Origin: Phytoseiulus persimilis | Taxonomy: Eukaryota > Arthropoda > Arachnida > Mesostigmata > Phytoseiidae | NCBI GenBank assembly: GCA_037576195.1 | Contig: CM075102.1 | Location: 19,278,745-19,342,744 of the forward strand | Reading direction: 5' to 3' | DNA length: 64,000 nucleotides | In this document: piece after piece, positions 48,201-58,200 of the stretch | Numbering within the stretch: position 1 is the stretch's first letter | How the letters are laid out: each line of letters starts with the position of its first letter | Translations under genes and position numbers: made by a program | Notes under the pieces: generated by a model | Seen by the model: only the letters and a program-made list of their open reading frames with translations | Told to the model about the DNA's origin: nothing | Database searches by the model: none

Positions 48201-51160
48201 AGCTACGTAGCCGCGAACCCACCTCCAGGTAAGTTGCGCAGATTTCTCGTCGATCAAGTTTTCAACCGGCTGATTACTCCAGGGGATTTCGGCCGAACCT
48301 CTCACGGCTGAGGAATGAAGTTCCATCTGATCGAGGAAACTTTCCAGAAGGCAGCATCAAAGACGACTCGGTGTTCCAGGACAACCACCTCTTGTTCACA
48401 GCGATCAAAGTTGTCTGTCAGAACCTGACGTCGTCGTGGAGAAACGACACTTCGATCGTTCTCACCGCGCTGGAAGTGCTCACCGTTTTCGCGCGGCTGC
48501 ATATCACGGATTTCGGTTGGTTACAAACTTGATCCCAAATCGTCGGATGCTCCTGATTCAGCGTTCCACTGACGGCGATCTTATCTTTCCAGCCAATCAC
48601 AATCATCGAGAGTACCGGCAGTGTGTCGGATGGCTCTGTGATCTGATAGTGTGGCAGAGTCATCGCCCCGCGAAGGACCATTCTAAGGAGCTCCATTCCA
48701 CGATCGTCGCAGCCTTCGGATGCCTCACGGTGTGGCTCGCGGAGCACGCTGGGCTGTTCTGCGATCAGGACACGATTCACACGGTCATGGAAGTCATCGA
48801 ACTGGGCATCTCGGGCAGCAAGAGTCAGGCGAAATCAACAGACATTCCGCAGCTCAAGCAAAATAAAGAACGGAAGCCGCTCTCGAAGAGAGTCCTGCAA
48901 GCAGCCGAGGCGGTTTTGTCAGCGCTGATGGATCACGTGGGCTACTTCCCGAACGCCGCCGGGCCGGAGTGTCCCGTGAGTTCACTGCTCGACGAGCAAG
49001 CGTTGCTCAAAGACCGACCCAGTGCGAAGTTCCGTTACTTCTACACTCAGAGCCACGCTCTCATCGGCGTTCTCGAAGATCCGATCCACGCGCCGCCGAC
49101 GAGCAACCCGTCCCTGACTCTGCTCGTGCGGGCTCCGTTCGGACGCCACGTGTGGGCGATGCAATTGAGCAACGTTCCGCAAAGTAAATTATCGCTCCTA
49201 AACCAAGCGCCTGTACAGCATCGGGGTCCAGCGCTGTTCCCGATGGTACTGCCCCGTTATCAGTTGAGTTTGCCGAACAAAGAACAACTAGCCAGCCTCC
49301 AGAAGAAACTTCCCGCCTACTTCCCACCGAAAGTAGCGGAGATCCCCTCGTGCGACATCGAGAAGACCATCATCCCCGATCCGTGGAACATGCCGGACAA
49401 CACAATCAGCAGCAGTGAGTGCTCGGTGGGAACAGGAACCGGGGAGGGGGCTGGGTGCGATCGGGCCGAGAAGCGCCGAAAGTCGATTTAGTTTCCGCGG
49501 CACGAGTCTTCAGTGTTTCTGTTGTTCCCGTTACAGATCTTCTCAGCATGGTAGAGTCGCAGACGAAACTGGAAGCTTCCTGCAGGCGCGAAGCGGTTCA
49601 AAGACCGATCGACAGGCCCTGCCGACCCCCACTGAACCAAACTTCTTTTCAAACCGCGCGTTTGTTCTTGATGCATTTCGGATTCCTGGCACCTCACGAT
49701 GGATCGATCAAGGTGAACTCCTGTCGCTCGGTATAAATGTCAGTCGAAAAAATCGATCAGATGACGCGACTGTACGCAATCCCGTTAGATGACGGCTTCG
49801 GAGGGAGACCTCACCGTGGTGTGACTTTCAGCCTTCACAGGCTCTGCTCTCGATGCCGAACTGCGAAGAGCTCTCGAAGCAGCTTATGTCTCTGGATCAG
49901 CTATCAGCACGCACTGCTGACACAGTTCATGTTTTCTACATGAAGCGGGGTCAAATAGAAGCGAAGGAAATTCTAGAAAACGCCAAGAGCTCCAGTCGAG
50001 TGCACCCGCTCTATCTGGAGTTCCTTCGCGCGCTCGGTTGGCCCGTTGACGTGTCCATGCACATAGGATGGACAGGGAATTTCGAGACCTCCTGGAAAGT
50101 CTCGGGTGATATGGACCTGCGTAAGTTTTGCTCTTGGGACCGCGATTCCCCCTGGAACTACTTTCAAGATGAAGTAGTTGAGTAGGAGAATTTGTTTCTC
50201 TGCAGTTGATCTTCCATCGAATCATGGCGGGTCGCTGTATGACGGCACGCATCAAGTTCTCTACTGGGCGGACGTACTTTCCGAGATGGCTTTCGTGGTT
50301 CCGACACTACAAGAAGGTTCGCGAAGGCCGTCGACCTCTTCGCTAGAGAAAACGCCTTCCCCACCGAAAGAGCTTTCCGAAGGCAAGACGCCCCCCGAGA
50401 AACCGCCAAGGTCCAACATGACGTTGAATCTCGACAAGTCCAAGTCAACCTCCCGCACGGTCGTAGCCATGGCTTTCGAAGTTAAAGGTGAGTTCTCGAA
50501 GCCAAGATCCGTCCCCAATCTGGAGATGATACCGAAGTCACTAATCCGAGGACTGATCTTCCAGTGATGGTTGTGTGGTTGGAAAGCTACGAAGACCACA
50601 GCAAGTTTCCGCTTGATCAGCTTCTGCCGTTCACGGACACAGGCATGTCGAACCCTCAAAGGGCAACGGACGTCCTCATAATATTCGTAACCCTGCTGCA
50701 GAGCGGCCTCTTCCGTCTCAAGGTTGAAAGCAAAGCTGCGAATCGCGCGAGTACGTCGTTGAATCCCGCCCTCGATGGTCTGATTGTCAGTCGCCGCACC
50801 CTGGGTGGCGTGGTTCGTAATATCGCGCTCAATCTCTGCAGGAGAAGACGTCTGGATGCCGATCCGGAATCGTGAGTTTTCGGCACTTCTGCTCGCAATC
50901 AACGATATCATTCCTATTACTATATTATGTTATTATACTGAGACATTTTTTCCCGGACCTGAGCCGCCGCTCAGAATTCCCGTTGTTTGAAACTTGCGAA
51001 AAATTGGATACGTATCCCTCTCAGGTGTCCGGCGCCTCACGTTAAACGACGCGCCAAGATTCAGGAGATCGGCACGAAGTTCAGTGAAGAACTCCCGTCA
51101 GCTGAGTTCTACACGTCGCTCTTCGAGCGCAACCACAGCAGCGCTGTCAAAAGTCCGTGA
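45240..51160 (+). CDS. RALGAPB: Ral GTPase-activating protein subunit beta (13 coding exons)
   Basis: The product is the non-catalytic beta subunit that pairs with a catalytic alpha subunit to stimulate GTP hydrolysis by RalA/RalB in the cytoplasm. Exons: 45240-45417, 45687-45820, 45981-46248, 46421-46660, 46761-47780, 47923-48228, 48348-48515, 48593-49414, 49537-49712, 49841-50120, 50206-50487, 50565-50871, 51025-51160. Joined, they give 1439 codons (1438 aa); the human protein is 1494 aa. I chose the start because it begins MYSEW as in vertebrates. Family-specific blocks run along the whole length: VNWCMEV (exon 2), GVLFQVWLMAC (exon 4), SISILLSLLPL-type text (exon 6), STIVAAFGCLTVWLAEH and VIELGISGSKS (exon 8), FQTARLFLMHFGFL (exon 9). 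The C-terminal Rap/Ran-GAP-like domain includes ADTVHVFYMKRGQ, FLRALGWPVDV and VLYWADVLSEMAFVVP (exons 10-11), and the end carries GLIVSRRTLGG and AEFYTSLFE. Eleven of the twelve donors are canonical GTGAG, GTAAG, GTACG or GTGAA types; intron 7 begins GTTGGT. The exon 9/10 junction allows more than one acceptor. Confidence 0.95.
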
Positions 51161-51858
51161 GCAGCAACATTTCCCGCGAGGTCTTGGATCTTATCAAGGA
51201 GTAGGTTCCTCCGAAGTTTCCGTCTTCAGAGGCTGTGCCTCAGCGTCACGCCGTGCGTGCCAAAGTACTTAAGTGTTGTTAACAGACGAACAATGCAATT
51301 TTGAACAAAGTCGTTAGTTTGGGGGACTCGGGAGAAAGTCGGTATAGGGAACGCTACAGAAAATGTCACAAAAGTAGATGAATGAGTTGTGTGTGCAATA
51401 TGGAGAGCGATTCGAGCGGCCTAGACGAAAGGTGCAGATGACAAAAAGAGAAAAGTTTTTCATTAACAACAGTTAATGGAGAAACGAATGTTTTGGCGTT
51501 TCTCACCATTTTACACATTTCTTATGGCAAGACTTTACAGACGTCACATTTACATACTTGCATACCCGCTTAAAAGCATCCATATTTAAGGACTATCCGA
51601 ATTAATACCGAATATTGAGCTATATATTCTATTTATTTAATAAAATCCCGATCAAATGATTTGTACAGGACGCTATGCATATATTTTCCATTGTTCTATG
51701 AACTCAGCTCACCGTTTCGACAGACTGGCAGGAAGACCCATGAGCCTCCAGAAACCTCTTCATTATTCGGCTGCTCGTTCTCTCTATTTCGCAAGAACAT
51801 TTGAATAACTTTACAACGAGAAATTAGAGGAGGTGACCCGATCGATCCTTAGAAGTTT
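51161..51858. other. Convergent 3' UTR spacer of RALGAPB and POLE2
   Basis: The 698 bp between the two stop codons become AT-rich from about 51,290 to 51,700, unlike the rest of the window, as expected for untranslated 3' ends. No open frame of interest is present. Poly(A) signals for both strands lie close together near 51,638. Confidence 0.75.
51632..51644. terminator. Two-way poly(A) signal for convergent genes
   Basis: TTTATTTAATAAA holds AATAAA on the plus strand (51,639-51,644), suited to RALGAPB with a 3' UTR of about 500 nt. It also holds AATAAA on the minus strand (51,637-51,632), suited to POLE2 with a 3' UTR of about 240 nt. Cleavage 10-30 nt beyond each signal would make the two transcripts overlap tail to tail. 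Confidence 0.6.
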
Positions 51859-53445
51859 CTACTCGGGGTCGCAAATCTGACTGTCTTCGACTTGCTTCCG
51901 GCCTGGGAAATAGACTTTGAAACAGAAGTCATTTTTGCTGAACTGTCCAGGGTTGGTGAAAACACACTCGTTTTGCTTGACGGTGAAAGCTTCGTGTTTG
52001 TCGCCGGTTACAACCAAATCGGGCATCGGGTACAACCAGAAGCTGTGATCCATCTGCCAGTAGATGGGTGCGAGATGTATGGGCAAACAACAGAGATGGG
52101 AGTTTCCCACCAAGTTTTTCACGTAGAGTTGAGCCATAGAAATCTCGCTACCAGTGTCCCAAGGCACGTAGATGCTGTTACGGCACATTTTAGATACGAC
52201 ATCCTCACGGAACAGCACGATTTCTTGTGTGTACAGTTGGATGCGCGCGGGGTTACTGGTAAAAACTGACTTCGGGAGCTTCGAGCTAAATGCCTCACTG
52301 ATCGCAGCTGGAAGAGGAGGCCGAGGAAGAATTTTCGTCATGAGCGGATCCCGACTGCCGGGAACGAAAATGAATTTCGATCGTTCCACAACTGCGGGGA
52401 ATTGCAGGATCAGTTCGGCAAGCTGCTTGAAGCAATCTTTGAGAGTAACGATGTCTGCGAAGCCCAGCGAGTCTCGTAGGAAATTTCCCATGAGAACGAA
52501 AGCCATCGGCGGGCACTGATTGTAACCCTCGAAGAGAATCTTGAGCTTGTCCATCGTTCTGACATCATCCAACCACACGTCTGACAGGAACACGATCATG
52601 GCATCATCGAGCTGTTGCTCTAGTTCTCTGACAGTGGCATCGGTCTTCATGCATTTGAGAGCATCGCCTCCGAAGTAGTTCATCGAACCGAAAAACTCCC
52701 GGCTGATTGTCGACGCCTCAGCCGGCGCGAATCCAATCGCTTGGACGTTGAATATTTTGTCCTCGTAGGTTCCCTCGGCTAGAACCATGCTGCCCTCGGT
52801 GATGAGGGCTTCTGGGAAATTCGCCTTGGCGAGATTAAGCGCTATGCACCCTGTAGGATCTTCGAGACTGAGCTTGCCTTCCTTCAACTGAGTGATCATG
52901 CCGAGAACGACTACGAACTTGTCTTCCCGCTTTGCCATACCCATCAAGCTCTCGCATGTACACAGCTTGTAGTGCTCTGCTTGGGTGGTGGACAACAGCG
53001 AAGCGGCTGAAGGTGGCGCGAACAGTCGATGTCTGAGCGTTCGCTGATGAACGATCTGGTATCGTTCGCGGTAGAGGCCAGCTTTCGCGTCGGCATCGGG
53101 GAATAAGACGCGATTGGTTTCTATTTTGAGGAACTTTTTCCGATCATTGTCGTAAGTGAAAGCCGGGACCTCAAACGCGTTGATCACCTTGAAGACCTGT
53201 TGCTGTTGTTCCTCGGGCAACGAAGAGCACTCTTTAATGCACTTCACAATGAGATCTTTCGTAATCAAAGCGGATTCGAGGGATTGGTTCTGAAACCACT
53301 CGATAATCTGTTGGATCCACTCTTGCTGAGGCTCGAATTCCAACTGGCCCAACATCTGTTCAAGGTATTGACTGGCCTCTTTCCGTAGTGTCAAGCCCTG
53401 AACTTGGAATGAGTTCAGGATCTTCGATTTCAGTTTTGTCGTCAT
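51859..53445 (-). CDS. POLE2: DNA polymerase epsilon subunit 2 (B subunit), intronless CDS
   Basis: The product is the accessory B subunit of the leading-strand replicative polymerase. It binds the C-terminus of the catalytic subunit and helps link it to the CMG helicase in the nucleus. The 528 residues compare with 527 in human. Residues 1-75 form the helical N-terminal domain. Residues 91-100 read FEVPAFTYDN, then RERYQIVHQRTLRH occurs at 126-139. The OB-fold holds VLGMITQLKEGKLSLEDPTG at 180-199. The inactive calcineurin-like phosphoesterase domain holds VFLSDVWLDDV (285-295), FVPGSRDP (360-367), ILPRPPLP (372-379) and FREDVVSKMCRN (412-423), and the protein ends with the family NPGQF and VEDS motifs. 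The frame is open further upstream, but I chose this ATG because homology starts there (MTTKLKSKIL) and the length then matches. The ATG directly follows ...TTACAG, so a 5' UTR intron ending at the start codon is possible. The coding sequence is a single exon, whereas vertebrate genes have many. Confidence 0.96.
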   Translation of the reverse strand: MTTKLKSKILNSFQVQGLTLRKEASQYLEQMLGQLEFEPQQEWIQQIIEWFQNQSLESALITKDLIVKCIKECSSLPEEQQQQVFKVINAFEVPAFTYDNDRKKFLKIETNRVLFPDADAKAGLYRERYQIVHQRTLRHRLFAPPSAASLLSTTQAEHYKLCTCESLMGMAKREDKFVVVLGMITQLKEGKLSLEDPTGCIALNLAKANFPEALITEGSMVLAEGTYEDKIFNVQAIGFAPAEASTISREFFGSMNYFGGDALKCMKTDATVRELEQQLDDAMIVFLSDVWLDDVRTMDKLKILFEGYNQCPPMAFVLMGNFLRDSLGFADIVTLKDCFKQLAELILQFPAVVERSKFIFVPGSRDPLMTKILPRPPLPAAISEAFSSKLPKSVFTSNPARIQLYTQEIVLFREDVVSKMCRNSIYVPWDTGSEISMAQLYVKNLVGNSHLCCLPIHLAPIYWQMDHSFWLYPMPDLVVTGDKHEAFTVKQNECVFTNPGQFSKNDFCFKVYFPGRKQVEDSQICDPE

Positions 53446-53942
53446 CTGTAATCCGGAATGCAGAGTCAGTTCATCAATCTGAACGGTTGATTTAAATGGG
53501 AGATTGCGAAGGGTTGGTATTAGTTGAAGATTCGGAGCACTCACTTTAGAGGTTTCCCGATGTTGACACGTCCGGATATGTGAGCTTGATTGTGGGAACC
53601 GAGGGCGTTCCACTTGGGGTCTTGCTCCCACCGTTACGAACCCGAGGTTCCTCAGAACTTCTGGGACACACGACTGGAAAACTCAGTGCCACTCATTTCA
53701 AACTCAGTCGAAGCTGAACTTTCCTCCGAACTCTCCCAATTCGTGAGAACATCTGTTTGCCGAATCGTCGGAGCACCGTCTTGGCGCCAAAAACTCCATT
53801 TGCTAGAAACGGTCCAACAGGTGGTTGTTTCTGGCATGAAAGCCGCGAATCGTCTAAAAAAATTATCAGCTGTATCTCACCTGATCACTGCCAGTGACCA
53901 GTTTCCAATAAATAAGACCACACGGAAGGCTCCACGGACGAC
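53446..53942. promoter_or_regulatory. Shared divergent promoter of POLE2 and AUH
   Basis: The 497 bp separate the two start codons, which are transcribed away from each other, so both promoters and both 5' UTRs must lie here. Open frames on each strand cross it (118 codons plus, 61 codons minus) but show no family resemblance. No TATA box was evident. The clearest element is an E2F consensus at 53,781-53,793. Confidence 0.6.
53781..53793 (-). promoter_or_regulatory. E2F consensus site upstream of POLE2
   Basis: On the minus strand it reads TTTTTGGCGCCAA, containing TTTSGCGC-type consensus centred on the palindrome TTGGCGCC. It lies about 340 bp upstream of the POLE2 ATG. E2F-driven G1/S expression is established for polymerase epsilon and other replication genes in animals; its use here is inferred from sequence and position. 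Confidence 0.5.
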
Positions 53943-55037
53943 ATGAAGATCTTGATCAACCCCATGAGGCGTTTCATTGCACATTCAGCGAGCAGTGGTG
54001 CAGCGAAGAACTGTGAAGAAGTTGTTGTGGAAAGACTACGAGGCGCTAATGAAGGTGTCGCATATCTCTCAATGAACCGTCCTGAGGCGAAGAATGCTTT
54101 GAGTAAGCATTTCGTCAGTCAGCTGGAATCCTGCCTTCAATTCCTGAGAACAGAGCCGTGGATTAGAGTTGTCATCATGCGTTCCAAGGTACCTGCAGTA
54201 TTCTGCGCGGGAGCGGACCTCAAGGAGCGGTGAGCCTTGGAAAGCCCTCGAAAGAATTCCATTAGTGAAATACCATCCGACGGCTGGGAGTAAACTTCAA
54301 TTGACAAGCGAAATGTGAACCGGGGACCAGTTTTTCGCCATTCGGGATCGCTCCATTGCAGGAAGACAATGCCGGAGTCCGAAGTGGAATCATTCGTTGA
54401 GCGGCTGCGGAATGCAGCTTCCGCTCTGGAAGATCTACCGATGCCAACGATAGCAGCCCTGGACGGCGCGGCTCTCGGAGGCGGTTTGGAAATGGCTCTC
54501 GCCTGCGACATACGAGTAGCTTCCCCGCAAGCCAAGCTGGGACTCGTGGAGACCAAGCTTGCTATCATCCCAGGAGCAGGAGGAACTCAAAGACTGCCGC
54601 GGATAATTGGTTCGTCATCTCACGAGACCGTTTCCAAGCAGTTAATGGATCAGGTTCAATGATTCTCTCATTCATAGCTGTCTCACTGGCACCTGTGGAT
54701 TTTGTTTGCAGGCGCTGTCAGGGCTAAGGAACTGATACTCACGGCGCGAATTCTGAACGGCGAGGAGGCTAAGGAGTGTGGACTAGTCAACCGGATCACG
54801 AAAGAAGGACAGAGCGTCGATAACTTGGCGTTGGAAGTTGCCTCTGAAATATTACCGAACGGACCCCTAGCCGTGAAGATGGCGAAGCTCGCCATCAACA
54901 AGGGCATGCAGGTGTCTCTAAACGACGGTCTGGCTTTCGAGAAATCTTATTACGCTCAGATCATTAAAACTAAGGATCGGATCGAGGGTCTCTTAGCTTT
55001 CGGAGAGAAGCGGAAGGCCTGCTACAAAGGAGAATGA
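53943..55037 (+). CDS. AUH: Methylglutaconyl-CoA hydratase, mitochondrial (3 exons)
   Basis: This crotonase-fold enzyme hydrates 3-methylglutaconyl-CoA to HMG-CoA in leucine breakdown in the mitochondrial matrix; the human homologue also binds AU-rich RNA. Exons are 53943-54229, 54362-54609 and 54712-55037 (287 codons, 286 aa). The first 20 or so residues ([11 protein letters not shown]) are basic and Ser/Ala-rich, fitting a targeting peptide. [10 protein letters not shown] (87-96) forms the first oxyanion-hole segment and [18 protein letters not shown] (133-150) the second. The two catalytic glutamates of the family correspond to E139 and E159 ([15 protein letters not shown]). The end, [15 protein letters not shown] and YKGE, is diagnostic of AUH rather than short-chain enoyl-CoA hydratase. 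Exon 1 ends at GTGAGC; the exon 2 donor is the unusual GTTCGT, supported by exact family continuity across the junction (RIIG-AVRAKE). Human AUH is 339 aa, the difference lying mainly in the leader. Confidence 0.94.
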
Positions 55038-55211
55038 AAAGGCCACCCCGAGTACGCAGAAAACCTGTTCTGCATTGGCTCCTGATCGAGCTCTCAAATC
55101 ACCGGTTATTCTTCCACTGTAACCCCCCTGTGACGGGGCTTTTTACATATTGTTCGTGACGTCATTCATAACTTTTTGTACGAGGAGAGAGTTTATCCGG
55201 TTACAGTCAAG

Positions 55212-55217
55212 AATAAA
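55212..55217 (+). terminator. AATAAA poly(A) signal of AUH
   Basis: AATAAA lies 175 bp after the AUH stop codon on the same strand, giving a 3' UTR of about 200 nt. It is the first such signal after the gene. Confidence 0.65.
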
Positions 55218-58200
55218 CTTCGAACGTTCCTCGAGAAGTTGATTCTCCGCTGACATCCTGTGAACGCTCCCGTTGGGGTGCTCGCCCGGACACGGGAGAG
55301 AGATCAGCAATCGAATGTAGAGTTTCGCAAACTATCGTGTTGAGAGAAGATGATTGGAACGAGAACTTCGGCGATCGTGGATCAGCAGTCCCGGGAAAGA
55401 AACGTTAGACGTTCTCCAACAGACATTCTGCCAATTTGGGCGCCAGTATCTCTGTAATGTTTCGCCAACGTATCAGGCCGACCGATTCCAGAAGCTCCTT
55501 CAGGTCCTTCGGGCGTTTCTCCCCAACAAGTTTCGTGAACCTTCCGAAAATGATCAGAACGTCTCTCCCTATCGTTGTGATCCGTAAATCTCACTCGGCG
55601 ATACGAAACTCGGAGACCGCCGGTCTATCCATTACACAGTTTCCGCAAAGTTATCTTCTCTCCCCGAAGTCAGGGGTTCGCTCGCCTGGATATGTTAGCC
55701 TTCCGGATGCCACTGGATCGCGAGCCTGCCCGCGATTCGTATCAGGGGATTGGGAGGTACAGAGGGCGGGTAAATTGGAGAAAAAAGTCCATGGACCTCA
55801 AATAGCATCTTACCATAGCTTCCTCGTCTTTCATTGAGGGCCAGTCAGCCGCCGGGTAGTCAGCTTCCCGATGGACCAGACAGGCCCCTGCTTAAAATCA
55901 CGCGAGGGGAAATGCGAGCCTCTTGCATGTGGTCTGGGAGATACGGCCCGTTGGCTTGGAAATCTTTATTTCGGACTCGGCAGCGGCGGAGTCTGCCGCT
56001 GCACTCATTCCCATAGGCCTAAACTTGACCTCCGGTCCGTCTAATTTCCCTCGTTCTTACAATCAGTGGAGCGAATCTCGGCGCAGGGGAACAGAGCCTA
56101 GAACACCTCCCTCATCAACGTCCCTCCTGAATACGAGCCAGAGTCGGCCACGCGGTGACAAGCGCAGAACAGAGGATCTCGGAATTTCGAAAACAGGGTC
56201 CTCAAAGAGTTGCGGCGACAACGAGAATTCCGAACTGATTGGAAACGAATAACACTTGAAATGATGTCGTGGAGTACTCACGACAAGTGACGCACAGGCT
56301 TCATGGTTCGTTGAGTGAAGCATTCGTCTCAAGGGTAACGCTCAAAGTCTCAACAAGGAGCTCGAAAAGTCCTCGGGATCGGAAGAGAACTCAAAACTCT
56401 GACGTTCGAGCTGGAGCGAGGTGAGCTCAAGGGAAGTAGCGATTTCTTCAGCGACGATCTCCCGATGAAGGCCGTTCACACAGGTCCGATCGGAGAATCG
56501 CGACGCGAAGGCCGTCCAGCCCGACAAACCGGGCTCGCGTTCGAACCCAATATTCCTCGAGGAGTTCGTTGCCCGCACGAAAATAACACCGAACCTCCAT
56601 GAGCATTGCGGGAAGTTCGAGCTCCCGGAAGAGCTTGCCCGTTTGCCTCGTTCCGCCTTCGGAATTTTTTCTCGATGGAGTTCACTTATTTCCCGCCGAA
56701 CATCGGCGACAACAATGTAGCAAACGAAAAACCTAACTCCTATCATGTCGATTCACATCTCGGCAACGGGAATGTTTGTTCCGGGTTTCCCTAGCGGCAT
56801 CTTCGAGAGAACCAGAACTCATGCTCCAGCTCGAGAAGAATCAGTCTCCGCCGAAATGCTCATCGAGCGTTCCGAGGGGAGGGGCGAGGAGTGCCCCATG
56901 TTCGTCTCGATGACCTGCAGAACACGATGCAGGAGGCTTTATCCGTATCGGACTCTTGGCGTTGGAGTCTCTCGAGAACACACAGACATACGTTCGACGT
57001 TTGTTCATATAAGTATATTGAGAGGCAAAGAGAGTTTCGGAGCAGCGGAGAGTGAGTCTCGATCGCAAGCAATGACTGAGGATGCGCGCGTGTGTATCGA
57101 GGTGTGTAGGCGTCATTCGGGGGAGAATGCCTGGTTCCAAAAAATCCGATTGTGCCAATCTATTAGCGTCTTCCATAGCTGGTCATTGGCCATATCATAA
57201 CTGGTACGTTCGCCGTCTAGTCGGAATCACGATCGATGAACTGCTCCCCTTGACCTGCAAGAATGTCGCCGAGTCTCCCTCGGACCGTCGAGGACTCAGG
57301 GGAACAGAGACAGCCCCAGGTCGCCCACTTCAACTCTCTGCTCCTGGGGTGGGAATCATGCAGGTGAGACTTCCGATGAAAGCTTTACCCTGGCGCTACT
57401 GGCACTGAGTTCTCAAAACTCAGGATCTCTGACTATACATATACTTCGGGGAAATTGGAAAATGATGACTGCTCGGAATGCCGACTAACCATACACTGTA
57501 TCGCGCTTCCCATGAATTTCATCCCGGAGGCGAGCTTCTTCATCATACGGTCAAGACCTAGAGTCCGAGATCCGAGGCGACTGCTCCCCGCGAGACTCGA
57601 GGGTATTTCGGTTCTTTACCATGTGAGCCTGCTGCTCGACTTGGAACTATGCGACCGATCAAACAGGACGAGGGTGCGCCGACGACGAGGAGCGCGAGAC
57701 AGCGCCTCGAGACGCAGGACCTGGAAATCCGTTGTTCCACCCGAACCCATCACCCACTGATCCATTTTCGGTGGCTGCGGCGGATTGACATGAAGAGATA
57801 ACGTTCGCTGCGAGAGTTAATCAAACGTCTGATTCGAAAGACAGATCGTAGAGCAGATGGAAAGTGGAGATCTTCAGCTCGGATTCTCTTCCGCTGCAGT
57901 AGCTCGACCAGGAACGAAGAGAAGATCTCTCCTCCACTCTGGAACGCGGAATCTTCTTCCTCGCTGTTCTCACTCCCGAGCTGGGGTGCGATCATTCGGG
58001 CACCATTGTCTGTAGAACTCGAACTTGTTCGGCTCGTGGGTCACCAGGAGTTGAGGCTGATCTTTCGAGTTTATTCCACGGTCAGATCTTTGACTCATGA
58101 CGGTGTTTCGAAATTCGCGAATGCATCTCAATGCATTCGGAAGACTCATGATCGAAACCTGAGTTTCTGTTGACTAACGCGTGTATCGACTGGAAGGTTG

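Noticed and set aside
53590..53946. 118-codon plus-strand frame in the POLE2-AUH spacer
   Set aside because: It starts inside the promoter, is not in frame with AUH, and matches no family; the AUH start at 53,943 is explained without it.
56485..56690. Protein-like plus-strand stretch after an acceptor-like CACACAG
   Set aside because: The antisense frames look equally protein-like, and no convincing donor follows.
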